DNA of 64,000 nucleotides from the NCBI GenBank assembly GCA_963832365.1, contig CAWHUL010000013.1, positions 1-64,000 of the forward strand, in the 5' to 3' direction. The translations under genes were made by a program, and so were the position numbers. This document shows positions 26,649 to 35,626 of the stretch, one piece after another. Each line of letters begins with the position of its first letter. Position 1 is the stretch's first letter. Source of the DNA: CAWBRT01 sp963832365 (GTDB lineage: Bacteria > Acidobacteriota > Terriglobia > Terriglobales > Acidobacteriaceae). Under the pieces are notes generated by a model. The model did no database searches. It was given only the letters and a program-made list of their open reading frames with translations, and was not told where the DNA came from.

Positions 26649-28847
26649 CTAAGCCTTAGACGTGAAAGGCTTTTTCTTCAGCAACACGTTTTGGGCGCTG
26701 ATGGGTTCTTCGCCCGGAGCGAGCTGCCGCCGGACGTAGGTGCCATCCGCTTTCATTTCACGCGCCTTGACGTTGTCGGCCAGGTACGTGCCGAGCACGT
26801 TGTCGTGAAGGTGGCGAATCATCTTCCCGTCCTCGATGGGGAACAACAGTTCAACCCGCCGGTTGAGATTTCGCGGCATCAGGTCTGAGCTGCCGAGGTA
26901 AATGCGCTCTTCGCCATTGTTGCGGAAGTAATATATGCGGCTGTGTTCCAGGAAGCGTCCGACGATGCTGATGACGCGGATATTATCGCTGAGCCCGGGG
27001 ATTCCCGGACGCAGGCAGCAGATGCCGCGCACCAGCAGATCGATTTTCACTCCCGCCTGTGAGGCCTTGTACAACAGGCGGATCATCTTCCTGTCGACCA
27101 GCGCGTTCATCTTGAGGATCATGCGGCCGTTACCGTGGTTGCGCTGGTGTTCGATTTCGCCTTCGATCAATTGCGCGAACTTTTTTCGCAAGTTGGTCGG
27201 CGCAACCAGCAGCTTGCGATAGTCGGTCTTGGCGGAGTAGCCGGTCAGGTAATTGAAAAGGTCTATGACATCGGCAGCGAGATCCTCGTCCGCGGTGAGC
27301 AAGCCGAGATCTGTGTAAAGGTGCGCGGTAACGGCGTTGTAGTTACCGGTCGCGAGGTGAACGTATCGCCGGATGCTGTTGCCCTCGCGGCGGACAATGA
27401 GCATGGCCTTGCAGTGGACCTTCAGACCGACAAGCCCATAGATGACGTGCGCGCCCTGTTGCTCCAAAGCTCGCGCCCAGCCGATATTACTCTCCTCATC
27501 GAAGCGCGCCTTGAGTTCGACGACGGCAGCCACCTGCTTGGGATCTTCCATGGCCTCGAGCAGCGCCTGCACGGCGGGAGAGTTGCGTCCCACGCGGTAC
27601 AAGGTCATCTTGATCGCCAGCACCCCGGGGTCGCCAGCCGCAAGCTGCAACAGATCCACGATCGGCTGAAAGGAATCAAAGGGCTGGTGCAGCAGGATGT
27701 CACGTTGGCGGATGACGGAGAAAATGTCGTCATCCTCGTTTTCAGGTTCCAAATCCGCCGGCACGTTGGGAACAAAAGGATGCCACTTGAGGTCAGGCCG
27801 GTTCAGTGCGACCAGGTGTTTCAATCGTCCGAATGAGAGCGGACCGTTCTGCTTATAGATGCATTCCGGCTCGATCTCCAGGTTGGTCACCAGTATCTTG
27901 AGCATGCTGGGAGACATGCCGGTGTTCACCTGTAACCGGACCACGGCTCCAAAGCGGCGCTGGCGGACGCCCTCTTCCATCACCTCCAGCAAATCTCCGG
28001 CGTCCAACTCATCCTTGGTCTCCAGATCGGCGTTGCGGGTGATGTGGAACGGACTGGCTTCGACCATTTGCATGCCGGGAAACAGCTTGCCGAGGTTCGC
28101 GGCGATCAGGTCTTCCAGCCATAGGAATGACTGTTCGTTGGTGACCTTCCCGTTCTTGCGCCGCGGCGCACGCTCGATGGGCACCAGTTGCGGCAGCGTG
28201 TCCGGCACTTTGACGCGCGCAAAACACTCCTCGCCGTGGTCGTCCCGTATCAGTACGGCAAGGTTCAAACTCAAATTAGAAATGTGGGGGAAGGGATGAC
28301 CTGGATCAAAGGCCAGAGGAGTCAGCACCGGAAGAACCGTGTCATCGAAATACTTGTCCGCCTTGGCCTTCTGCCGCGGGGTGAGTTGAGCGTATTCCAG
28401 CAGGTGAATGCCGTTTGACTCCAGGGCCGGCAGCAATTGCCTGCGAAAGCAGCGCTGCGCCGCGACGAGCAGCGAGGCAACGCCCTTGCGGATCGCTTCC
28501 AACTGCTCGATGGAACTCATGCCATCCGGCCCTTCGTCGGAGATCCCCGAATCAACCTCCCGCATCAGCCCGGAGACCCGAACCATGAAGAACTCGTCCA
28601 GATTGGAGCCGACGATGGAAAGGAAAAAGATGCGCTCCAGCAGCGGATTGGAGGCGTCCTGCGCCTCTTCCAATACTCGCCATTGGAAGGCCAGCAGGCT
28701 TAATTCCCGATTGACGTAGTAGGACGGATCATCGAGATCGATAAGTCCAATCTTCGGTTCCGCGGGGGTCGAGTCGGGCGTCGACGCGGGTCCTTCGTCG
28801 TTTATCACGGGCATAACCTGAGTGTTGGTCGTCATGCGAGAAGCCAT
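26649..28847 (-). CDS. ppk1: Polyphosphate kinase 1
   Basis: Ppk1 reversibly makes polyphosphate from ATP. The 732-residue protein has the full four-domain layout: N-terminal ELSLLAFQWRVLEEA and SNLDEFFMVR; the head domain with FPHISNLSLNLAV; the catalytic C1/C2 domains with DILLHQPFDSF, AIKMTLYRVGRNSP, the phosphohistidine region THVIYGLVGLKVHCK-like (seen as GAHVIYGLVGLKVHCKAM) and RYVHLATGNYN; and the closing SSDLMPRNLNRRVELLFP. Start at the ATG at 28847 or at 28835 (MTTNT). On the other strand downstream lie a Nudix protein and a CHAD protein, a set likely devoted to polyphosphate. Confidence 0.95.
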   Translation of the reverse strand: MASRMTTNTQVMPVINDEGPASTPDSTPAEPKIGLIDLDDPSYYVNRELSLLAFQWRVLEEAQDASNPLLERIFFLSIVGSNLDEFFMVRVSGLMREVDSGISDEGPDGMSSIEQLEAIRKGVASLLVAAQRCFRRQLLPALESNGIHLLEYAQLTPRQKAKADKYFDDTVLPVLTPLAFDPGHPFPHISNLSLNLAVLIRDDHGEECFARVKVPDTLPQLVPIERAPRRKNGKVTNEQSFLWLEDLIAANLGKLFPGMQMVEASPFHITRNADLETKDELDAGDLLEVMEEGVRQRRFGAVVRLQVNTGMSPSMLKILVTNLEIEPECIYKQNGPLSFGRLKHLVALNRPDLKWHPFVPNVPADLEPENEDDDIFSVIRQRDILLHQPFDSFQPIVDLLQLAAGDPGVLAIKMTLYRVGRNSPAVQALLEAMEDPKQVAAVVELKARFDEESNIGWARALEQQGAHVIYGLVGLKVHCKAMLIVRREGNSIRRYVHLATGNYNAVTAHLYTDLGLLTADEDLAADVIDLFNYLTGYSAKTDYRKLLVAPTNLRKKFAQLIEGEIEHQRNHGNGRMILKMNALVDRKMIRLLYKASQAGVKIDLLVRGICCLRPGIPGLSDNIRVISIVGRFLEHSRIYYFRNNGEERIYLGSSDLMPRNLNRRVELLFPIEDGKMIRHLHDNVLGTYLADNVKAREMKADGTYVRRQLAPGEEPISAQNVLLKKKPFTSKA

Positions 28848-29475
28848 TTGGATCGTAGCGTCAGGACCACAAGCAAGGCTCTGGCTCGAGCAGTTTCAGA
28901 GCAGGTGTACCCGGGATCGGGTGTCATGGTATTTAACCTATTTTGCGAAACTGGTCTGGAAACGACCTCTACGATCAGGCAGAACCATCATACAGCGAGC
29001 CGTGCAACCCCGTAAGTGGCTGTGTCGGCGCGGGTGGAGGTTTCTGGCTCTTTTAACACTCTTTTAACCGCAAAACCAGTAGCATTCTGTCTGGATATTC
29101 TTAAGTGGTTAAATCCAAGATACTTATCCACCCCCAAGGCGCTTTGGCCTGCCGCTATCAACCTCGCGCACCAATCATGAACGGAATAAAATGCCGATGA
29201 AACATGTGTCTTGCGGTGTTTAGTAAATGCGGCAGATTTTGGGAGGCCCAACTTCAGTCTGTGACCCCCATGGACGCTCGCCGACGCAAGTCAGGGAACC
29301 ACGATGGTTATTGGGGTTTCCGATTCCGCGAAGGGTTTAATATTGCGTTAACCTCGTTTTCATGTCGTTCTAACAGGCGAACAGTACAGTTCCATTTGAG
29401 GAGCGAGCAAGTCCCGAACCTGGGAAGCTCCTCTGCAGTAACCCACGAAACCTCGGACTCTCCCGGCGTTCGCCG
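28848..29475. other. Intergenic gap of about 630 bp, nothing recognised
   Basis: The gap lies between the divergent ppk1 and Nudix genes and is richer in A/T than the coding DNA around it (for example 29050-29130), so it likely holds both promoters. A forward frame at 29204-29488 is Ser/Arg-rich and not protein-like. No RNA gene, hairpin terminator or Pho-box-like tandem was seen. Confidence 0.4.
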
Positions 29476-29985
29476 TTGGGAGACATAGGACACAGGCCCT
29501 TGGCTACGAACCTGATTTCTTACGAGTGGAATGCCCCCGCAACCCCCTCAAAGGTTGCGGCCGTCTGTTACCGCGTGGATCGCGAAGGCGAAGTTGAGTT
29601 TCTGCTGGTGCGGACAGCCAGCGGCCGCTGGACCTTTCCCAAAGGCGGAGTCGATGGCGATGACAGCGCTGCCGCCGCAGCTGCCCGCGAGGCCTTTGAG
29701 GAGGCCGGGGTGCGCGGCAGGATCGAGCCATCGTCATTCGCGCGATATCTGCACCACAAGCGCAATCCTTTCCGGCGCGCCCGTGCACGCGAAACCACAG
29801 TCGAGGCCTATCTTTGCCGGGTGCTGCAACTGGTGGCTCCGCTGGAGATCGATCGCGATCCGACCTGGTTTTCGGCGAGCAGGGCGAAGCGCCGTTTGCG
29901 CGAGTGCCGGGCGGCGAAGTACGGCGCCGAACTGGAGCGCGTAGTCGATTGCGCGGTCGAGCGAATCTCTAAAAGACTGCACTAG
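29476..29985 (+). CDS. Nudix hydrolase
   Basis: The frame has no ATG near its start. It may begin with the TTG at 29476 or, better, the TTG at 29500 (reading ATNLISYEW), which follows AGGACACAGG. The Nudix box is GGVDGDDSAAAAAAREAFEEAG: the R-E-x-x-E-E-x-G core is perfect and the first Glu is replaced by Asp. WTFPKGG before the box and the size of about 160 residues fit diphosphoinositol- or dinucleoside-polyphosphate hydrolases, some of which also cut polyphosphate. Its place between ppk1 and a CHAD protein supports such a role, by inference only. The C-terminus is Arg-rich. Confidence 0.8.
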   Translation: MGDIGHRPLATNLISYEWNAPATPSKVAAVCYRVDREGEVEFLLVRTASGRWTFPKGGVDGDDSAAAAAAREAFEEAGVRGRIEPSSFARYLHHKRNPFRRARARETTVEAYLCRVLQLVAPLEIDRDPTWFSASRAKRRLRECRAAKYGAELERVVDCAVERISKRLH

Positions 29986-30105
29986 AATTTTCAAATGGCC
30001 GTGGCTGCTCCCCAAGTCTGCACTGGAAACGGCCCCACCCTGCCCACAGCCGGGGTAGGATGGACTACCCGTCGAACGGCCTGGGTTCAGTCTTGAGCCC
30101 TCAAA

Positions 30106-30148
30106 CTACCCCACGTTAGCCGACAGCGGGCGAACGTGGGGCACCCGT
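30106..30148. repeat. Stem-loop repeat, ACCCCAnGTTAGCC family
   Basis: CTACCCCACGTT and AACGTGGGGCACCCG form a hairpin around a GCGGGC loop. A degraded sister unit with CCCCACCCTGCC lies just before it, from 30038. The same unit is found at 31752, 43103, 45765 and other gaps. Confidence 0.6.
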
Positions 30149-30185
30149 CTTAAACAGCACCCCTCGATTGCTTTGATTCAGAAGA

Positions 30186-31748
30186 ATGGTGACCCTCAAT
30201 ACTGACCCGCCACCCATAGTGCCATCCAATTGCTACGATGAGGATGCTGGCCTACAATCCTCGTCTATGGATGAAGCCGCCAAAGCGAAAGAGCAGCGCG
30301 AACACGGCATCGGCTACTGGATGGAACGCGTAGTGGCCGAAGTCGAGAAGACGCGCGCCGATTTCGCCGCCGATCCGGTTCACGATCTGCGGGTGGCGCT
30401 CAGGCGTTGCCGCTCGATGGCCGAGAGCTTTCGCGCTGTAGACCCCGACCCGGCCTGGACCAAGATGCGCAAAGCCGGTAAAGTCGTGTTCTCCGCCTTG
30501 GGAGAACTGCGCGACTGCCAGGTGCTGATGGAATGGATAGAGAAGCTGAGCGGCAAAGACGACAGTGCCGGCGGCAAACTGATGACCCACTGCCTATCGC
30601 GTGAGCAGCATCTCAAGGCGGCGGCGGCGCAAGTGCTGGCCGGCTTCGATGCGCGGCAATGGCTTCGTTGGGCTGAAGTGCTGGAGGCTCGCGCCCGCCA
30701 GATCGAAGGCCATGAAGATGTCTTCCAGGTGCTGGCACTGGAGAAATGGCAGGACGCGCGGCATCTGCACTCGACCGCCCTGCGCAACCGCAGCAAGGTC
30801 GCGCTGCATCAGCTTCGCATCGGAGTCAAAAGATTCCGCTACGTCATCGAGAATTTTCTGCCGCGTCATCACGAGAAGTGGGGCGGGGATCTGAAAGCAA
30901 TCCAGGACGAACTGGGTGATATACACGATCTCGACGTGCTTTGGGCCACCGCGCGGGAGATCCATGCTTTTGGCGACGAAGAAGAACAGTCGCGTTGGAA
31001 CCGGGTGATTTCGACGGAGCGGGAAAAACGGGTTCGGGCCTACCGCGGCAAAACGCTCGGTCCGGCTTCGCTTTGGCGGCAATGGAGAGATGGACTGCCG
31101 AAGGACGACGATTTACGCCGGGCGGTGCTGAAGAGATTTGAGATCTGGGCGGCGTTTCTCGATGACGATCAGAGGCATGCCAAACACGTTTTGCGCTTGA
31201 GCCTGCAGCTTTATGACGGCCTACGCCGCGTGGGCGTGCTGAAGGTGAAGGAATACGAAGGCGTGACCGCCAAAGAATTGTTGACGGTCGCATCGCGTGT
31301 ACATGACGTTGGTGCCGGCGCGGGAATGCGGACGCATCACAAGCGGGTGCACCGAATGCTGGTGAAACTTGAGCCGCCTCCGGGCTGGACGCCGCAGCAC
31401 CTAAGCATAGCGGGGCTGGTTGGGCGCTACCATCGCGGGGCGTTGCCCGGAACGCAACCCAGCTATAGCAGCCTACCTGTATCGGCGCGTGCGGTTGTCA
31501 ATGCACTCGCCGGAATCCTCAGGCTCGCCGACCGGCTCGACGAAGCTCACGATCAGTCGATTGCGCGAGTCCGCGTCGAGCGCAGCGATGGCTTCGTGCT
31601 GATTCGGGCTGACGGTTATCGCGAGCTCACCCGTTCCGCCGAGCACATCGCGGCCGCGCGGCATCTGCTGGAGGCTGTTTGCGGGATGCCGATTTTGATT
31701 CGCCCCGGCAACGACGCGGTGAAACCCAAGACGGCCAATGGAGTGTGA
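30186..31748 (+). CDS. CHAD domain fused to a Ppx/GppA-type HD domain
   Basis: Residues about 40-330 are a CHAD domain, an alpha-helical, polyphosphate-binding module with conserved His and Arg/Lys: VHDLRVALRRCRSMAESF, LGELRDCQVL, the second copy LHQLRIGVKRFRYVIENF and LGDIHDLDVL. Residues about 345-515 resemble the C-terminal HD-like domain of exopolyphosphatases (RHAKHVLRLSLQLYDGL, SRVHDVGAGAGMRTHHKR, ILRLADRLDEAHDQ). The actin-like catalytic part of Ppx is absent. The product is expected at polyphosphate granules. Start: the ATG at 30186 after AGAAGA; an internal ATG at 30267 (MDEAAKAKEQ) is an alternative. Confidence 0.85.
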   Translation: MVTLNTDPPPIVPSNCYDEDAGLQSSSMDEAAKAKEQREHGIGYWMERVVAEVEKTRADFAADPVHDLRVALRRCRSMAESFRAVDPDPAWTKMRKAGKVVFSALGELRDCQVLMEWIEKLSGKDDSAGGKLMTHCLSREQHLKAAAAQVLAGFDARQWLRWAEVLEARARQIEGHEDVFQVLALEKWQDARHLHSTALRNRSKVALHQLRIGVKRFRYVIENFLPRHHEKWGGDLKAIQDELGDIHDLDVLWATAREIHAFGDEEEQSRWNRVISTEREKRVRAYRGKTLGPASLWRQWRDGLPKDDDLRRAVLKRFEIWAAFLDDDQRHAKHVLRLSLQLYDGLRRVGVLKVKEYEGVTAKELLTVASRVHDVGAGAGMRTHHKRVHRMLVKLEPPPGWTPQHLSIAGLVGRYHRGALPGTQPSYSSLPVSARAVVNALAGILRLADRLDEAHDQSIARVRVERSDGFVLIRADGYRELTRSAEHIAAARHLLEAVCGMPILIRPGNDAVKPKTANGV

Positions 31749-31751
31749 GAG

Positions 31752-31795
31752 AACTACCCCAACTTAGCCAACCGAGGGCGAACACGGGGCACCCG
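31752..31795. repeat. Stem-loop repeat, ACCCCAnnTTAGCC family
   Basis: ACTACCCCAACTTAGCCAAC pairs with the right half GGGCGAACACGGGGCACCCG with some mismatches. It lies 4 bp after the CHAD gene and 30 bp before the next gene. Confidence 0.55.
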
Positions 31796-31825
31796 AAGCT
31801 GTTCGCCAGCGCGCGGAGGTAAAGG

Positions 31826-32671
31826 ATGGAGCAACGTAAATTCGGTCCCAGCAAACGTGAGGTGGCGGTCATCGGCCAAGGGACCTGGTACATCGAAGAC
31901 GGCGATCGCAAGCAGGTGATCGCCGCTTTGCAACGCGGCCTCGACCTTGGGGCCACGCACATCGACACCGCCGAAATGTACGGCTCGGGCGCCGCCGAGG
32001 AAATCGTCGGCGAGGCTATTGCGGGCCGGCGTAACGAGGTCTTTCTGGTTTCGAAGGTGCTTCCCAGCAACGCCAGCCGCCGGGGAACCATTGCGGCCTG
32101 CGAGCGTTCACTGGCGCACCTCAAGACCGACCGGCTGGATTGCTACCTCTTGCACTGGTCGGGCAGCCATCCCCTGGAGGAGACCATAGCCGCTTTCGAA
32201 CAGCTCCAAAGCCAGGGCAAGATCATGTCCTGGGGTGTGAGCAACTTCGACGTGTCCGAATTGGAAGAGGTGCATGGCATTGCCGGCGAAGGACGTCTGA
32301 TCTGTAATCAGGTGCTCTACCACTTGAAAGAACGGGCCATCGAGCATGCCGTCCTCCCCTGGTGCGAAAGCCATGGCGTGGCGGTGGTCGCCTACAGTCC
32401 ATTCGGTCACGGCGAATTTCCCGGGCCAGGCAGCGCTGGAGGCCGCGTGCTGCAAGAGATCGCGGACGCTCACGGCGCAACTACACGACAGGTTGCACTT
32501 CGATTTCTGCTGCGGCACGCGTCTGTGTTGACCATTCCCAAGGCCTCAACCGCCGAGCATGCGGCCGAAAACGCGGGGGCAGGAAAGCTTCACCTGACCG
32601 ATGCCGAAGTCGCACGGATTGACAACAGCTTCCCGCGCGGACCTAAACCTCGGGGCCTGCCAATGCTGTAG
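31826..32671 (+). CDS. Aldo/keto reductase
   Basis: The 281-residue protein has the AKR barrel and its catalytic tetrad: Asp and Tyr in HIDTAEMYG, Lys in LVSKVLP and His in YLLHW. Further motifs are GKIMSWGVSNF, NQVLYHLKER and IPKASTAEH near the C-terminus, which binds NADPH. It is close to the YeaE/DkgA-like bacterial reductases that act on methylglyoxal and other carbonyls; the substrate here is not known. The ATG at 31826 follows GCGGAGGTAAAGG. It runs head-on into the CPA2 antiporter with a 27-bp gap. Confidence 0.85.
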   Translation: MEQRKFGPSKREVAVIGQGTWYIEDGDRKQVIAALQRGLDLGATHIDTAEMYGSGAAEEIVGEAIAGRRNEVFLVSKVLPSNASRRGTIAACERSLAHLKTDRLDCYLLHWSGSHPLEETIAAFEQLQSQGKIMSWGVSNFDVSELEEVHGIAGEGRLICNQVLYHLKERAIEHAVLPWCESHGVAVVAYSPFGHGEFPGPGSAGGRVLQEIADAHGATTRQVALRFLLRHASVLTIPKASTAEHAAENAGAGKLHLTDAEVARIDNSFPRGPKPRGLPML

Positions 32672-32698
32672 CGACAACCTGTCTGAATGATGGGTCGG

Positions 32699-33919
32699 TT
32701 ATCCGATGCGGCCATCCAGCGACTCCTGGGCCTCGCTGCCGGCTTCGTCGGCTGGATCGGGCACGTCGAGTTTTTCGCGGAACAATATGCGAAGCACTGG
32801 AGGCGGGATGATAGTGGTGATCGCCGTCATCATAATCACCAGGGCGTAGCTCCTCTGCGAGATCATGTTCATCTGCAAGCCGATGAGCGCCACGATCAGC
32901 GCGACCTCTCCCCGTGGCGTCATGCCGACACCTGCGCGCAGCATAGTCATCCAGCCCTCGCGGATGAGGGGCAAGCCGCAGCCTAGCATCTTGGTAATGA
33001 TGGCCAGCAAGGAGATGAACAACCCCATAACGACCACCTCTCGCGAGAAGACCGAGAGTTGCAGGCGAGATCCCATGGTGAAGAAGAAAAATGGCGATAG
33101 GAACTGGTTGATCGCCTGCGCGCGCGGTTCCAGGTTCCACTCCGGCGAGAAGTCGGCGAATGCCAAGCCGGCGAAAAAAGCGCCGATAATGGCGGCCATG
33201 CCGATCTTGGTGGCCACCACGGAAAGCCCAAGGCAGATGGCAAGCGCCAGCACCAACGGAGCATCGTGAGTTTGCATTCGCTGCAATCCAGGCCGAATGC
33301 GGCGCACCAGACGAGGACCGAAATGGATCATAAAGATCGCAAACCCGGCGGCCTCCGCGATCACCAGGCTAAGATGCAGCCAGCGGATTCCCGCGCCGGT
33401 AGCTATGCTCACCACGATGCCCAGCAGGATCATGCCCAGCATATCGTCAAACACCGCGGCGCCGAGCACGATGCGTGATACCCGGAGTTTCAGCACATTC
33501 AAGTCACGTAGCACGCGGGCCGTAATTCCGACACTGGTGGCCACCATGGCGGCGGCAACAAAGGCCGCCTCGTGGACTGGCTGTCCGTCGGCCCGCAGCA
33601 ACCAGAAGCCGGCGATGAAAGGCAGGGCCACTCCGCCGGCGGCTACCCGCAGCGATAAACGCGAGACACTGATGAGATCCTTGGGACTCGTCTCCAAGCC
33701 CACGGTGAAAAGCAGGAACACTGCGCCGATTTCGGCAATGGAATAGACCGTGGGCGTGGGGATAACAAACTGTGTGGCATAAGGACCGAGTACGATACCG
33801 GCCAGGATCTCTCCCAGCACGGCAGGCAAGTAGAGGCGTTCAAACAGCTCTCCGAACACCTTCGCCCATACGAATATCGTAAATAGCTGTAGCAGCAGCC
33901 CTTCGGTTCCGTTTGCCAT
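32699..33919 (-). CDS. CPA2-family Na+(K+)/H+ antiporter
   Basis: I start at the ATG at 33919 (MANGTEGLLLQ), because the frame upstream to 34042 is charged and lacks a membrane helix. The roughly 406-residue product has about twelve helices with CPA2 marks: LPAVLGEILAGIVLGPY in helix 2, AEIGAVFLLFTVGLETSP, AAFVAAAMVATSVGITARVL with the ion-binding ARVL region, and GAAVFDDMLGMILLGIV with the DD-type pair. RCK/TrkA-N domains are absent, so this is the short form. It moves monovalent cations against protons in the inner membrane; ion choice cannot be told. Confidence 0.85.
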   Translation of the reverse strand: MANGTEGLLLQLFTIFVWAKVFGELFERLYLPAVLGEILAGIVLGPYATQFVIPTPTVYSIAEIGAVFLLFTVGLETSPKDLISVSRLSLRVAAGGVALPFIAGFWLLRADGQPVHEAAFVAAAMVATSVGITARVLRDLNVLKLRVSRIVLGAAVFDDMLGMILLGIVVSIATGAGIRWLHLSLVIAEAAGFAIFMIHFGPRLVRRIRPGLQRMQTHDAPLVLALAICLGLSVVATKIGMAAIIGAFFAGLAFADFSPEWNLEPRAQAINQFLSPFFFFTMGSRLQLSVFSREVVVMGLFISLLAIITKMLGCGLPLIREGWMTMLRAGVGMTPRGEVALIVALIGLQMNMISQRSYALVIMMTAITTIIPPPVLRILFREKLDVPDPADEAGSEAQESLDGRIG

Positions 33920-34272
33920 GTGTAGAGAGGCGGTGAGAAGCGGGCCTTTCCAATCCTTTCTAATTTTGACAACAGCCGGGATATAAATCCAGCGAAACCC
34001 CAAGCGACTGCTGCTTTTCGATGGCTGCCGCTGGGCCTTCACATACGTTTAACCCAGCCAATGAGCAAACGGCGCTTTTGAAGGTAATACAAATACCTCC
34101 CCATGGGCACCTATTCTCGATCCAGGTACGCTGGCGAGAGTTCGATTTTTGCGGCGTGACCCTGAATTCATGTCATCTTACTGATAGCAGTGTTAGTAGG
34201 TTGTTGGTACACGGGTGGCACTAACGTGCATCGGAGTGCTCTTAATTTATGCCGACTGTGAGGTGGTATTAA
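33920..34272. other. Intergenic gap, AT-richer, nothing recognised
   Basis: The stretch lies between divergent genes and has fewer G/C bases than the flanking genes, as expected for a double promoter region. No protein-like frame or hairpin was found. Confidence 0.4.
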
Positions 34273-34650
34273 TTGCGGAGTAAGGTTGTAAACACGTTAC
34301 GAACTCTGGCCGGGCTGTTTCTGGCATTGGCAGCAGCTCTCGTTTTCGCGGGTCTTTTTTCCCATTCAAATTACCGCCCGTTTGTACCTCTTGGATTCGT
34401 TTTTGTTCTCATACTGTTAGCGGCACGCTTTGGAGTCATCGTCAGCGTTCTGGGATCGCTGACAGCGGCCGTCGTCTTTGCCCATCGACTTTATCCTCCA
34501 CTTGGCAGCATGCACGTCGAGCGGGCAGCGGCGCGAGAGAGTCTGGGCTGGATGATCCTCGCCGCGGTTGCTCTTTCGTATTTGCTGTTTCCTCCGCGAG
34601 CGCGCCCAGACCGTCCGCGCGACGACGGAGCACACGAGTCGCACAGCTAG
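34273..34650 (+). CDS. Small membrane protein, DUF4118-like, without kinase domain
   Basis: The frame begins with a TTG at 34273 and encodes 125 residues with four membrane segments (about 10-28, 38-52, 54-72 and 90-106). The segment LGFVFVLILLAARFGVIVSVLGSL and the short loop LYPPLGSMHV resemble the membrane sensor DUF4118 found in KdpD. No histidine-kinase part follows; the protein ends in an Arg/Asp/His tail. It may be an orphan sensor fragment or a small structural protein. The short distance to the DUF5752 gene (about 230 bp) gives no clear operon. Confidence 0.6.
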   Translation: MRSKVVNTLRTLAGLFLALAAALVFAGLFSHSNYRPFVPLGFVFVLILLAARFGVIVSVLGSLTAAVVFAHRLYPPLGSMHVERAAARESLGWMILAAVALSYLLFPPRARPDRPRDDGAHESHS

Positions 34651-34880
34651 TCTCGCTGTTGGCGCGGAAAACACGAGTCTCACCTGGATCATTTGTTCCG
34701 ACTTCGACCAACGGTCGATTTTCTGCCCGAATCTAAGTACTCTCGGCCCGCATCTAACGTTGATGTTCCCAACTAACGCTTCGCTTTTGCTGGTTGGGCT
34801 GCGTCCATCGGCCCCAAGGCATTGAGAGAACAGCTCCGGTGGTAGCGCTAGCCAAGCCGGATTCGGGGAGGAAATATCGG

Positions 34881-35591
34881 GTGGCAACTGCACAACTACC
34901 GTCCGGAAAACTGCAACGTTGGGCGAAGTCGCCATTCTACTTCAATACTGCTGCCCATCTGCTTCGTATAGAGCGTGAGCAGGCCAGAAATCTGGGCGAA
35001 TTACTGGAAGGGCTGCACGTTTGCCCCGATGGTTCGATTTTTCAGCATACATTCCGCACCTTGCAGGAACATCACTTCATCAGGGAAGGTTTTTCGAACG
35101 ACTTCGCGCACTGGGCCTTCGAGGCCTGCAACGAAGTCGGCTTGGCCGAGCGTTTGGCTTCGTTGGACATCCGGGAATTCACGTCGATTCCGACTTTGCG
35201 AGAACGCATTATCGCCATTATCGAGAATTATTTGAAGGCAAATCCGCGCGCCCGCGAGCGCGCGTCGATGGAACCCTTCTATTTTTGCGCCTCCGACACG
35301 ATTGTAATTCCCACCACGGTTGTCGCCCGCAACTTGCAGGAGTTCGCCGATGGACTCGAAAAAGTCAGCCTGAGCTCCATTCACTATCATTTCATCGACG
35401 CTCGCCTGCGCTTGAAGCTGAATTCCAACGACTTCTCCGTTTGGCTGGAAAAGGAAATGGACATGGGGCCGTTGGCGGACCGCCTGAACCACGTCGATAT
35501 CTACACCGCAACGCTTCAGGATGTGCGCCGGCAGATTGTTCGCGACATCCAGTTCGCAATAGCACCCGCTAACCCTTGGGGATTGTATTGA
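34881..35591 (+). CDS. DUF5752 family protein next to trehalose synthase
   Basis: The GTG at 34881 is chosen because GGGGAGGA lies 8 bases upstream; a TTG at 34794 opens the frame earlier without a ribosome site. The protein has about 236 residues. The C-terminal half matches DUF5752: EPFYFCASDTIVIPTTVVARNLQEF, SIHYHFIDARLR and NDFSVWLEKEM. The function is unknown. The stop codon is 36 bp before the TreT start, so both are probably translated from one mRNA. The N-terminal half (FNTAAHLLRIEREQARNL, IREFTSIPTLRERII) seems to be a related repeat of the domain: FNTAAHLLR and FIDARLR occupy similar places. Confidence 0.7.
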   Translation: MATAQLPSGKLQRWAKSPFYFNTAAHLLRIEREQARNLGELLEGLHVCPDGSIFQHTFRTLQEHHFIREGFSNDFAHWAFEACNEVGLAERLASLDIREFTSIPTLRERIIAIIENYLKANPRARERASMEPFYFCASDTIVIPTTVVARNLQEFADGLEKVSLSSIHYHFIDARLRLKLNSNDFSVWLEKEMDMGPLADRLNHVDIYTATLQDVRRQIVRDIQFAIAPANPWGLY

Positions 35592-35626
35592 CGAAGCGAA
35601 ATCGTGGGAAGGAGCAAGAGCGCGCA

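Noticed and set aside
29204..29488. 94-residue forward frame before the Nudix gene
   Set aside because: Ser/Arg-rich, no domain, no ribosome site.
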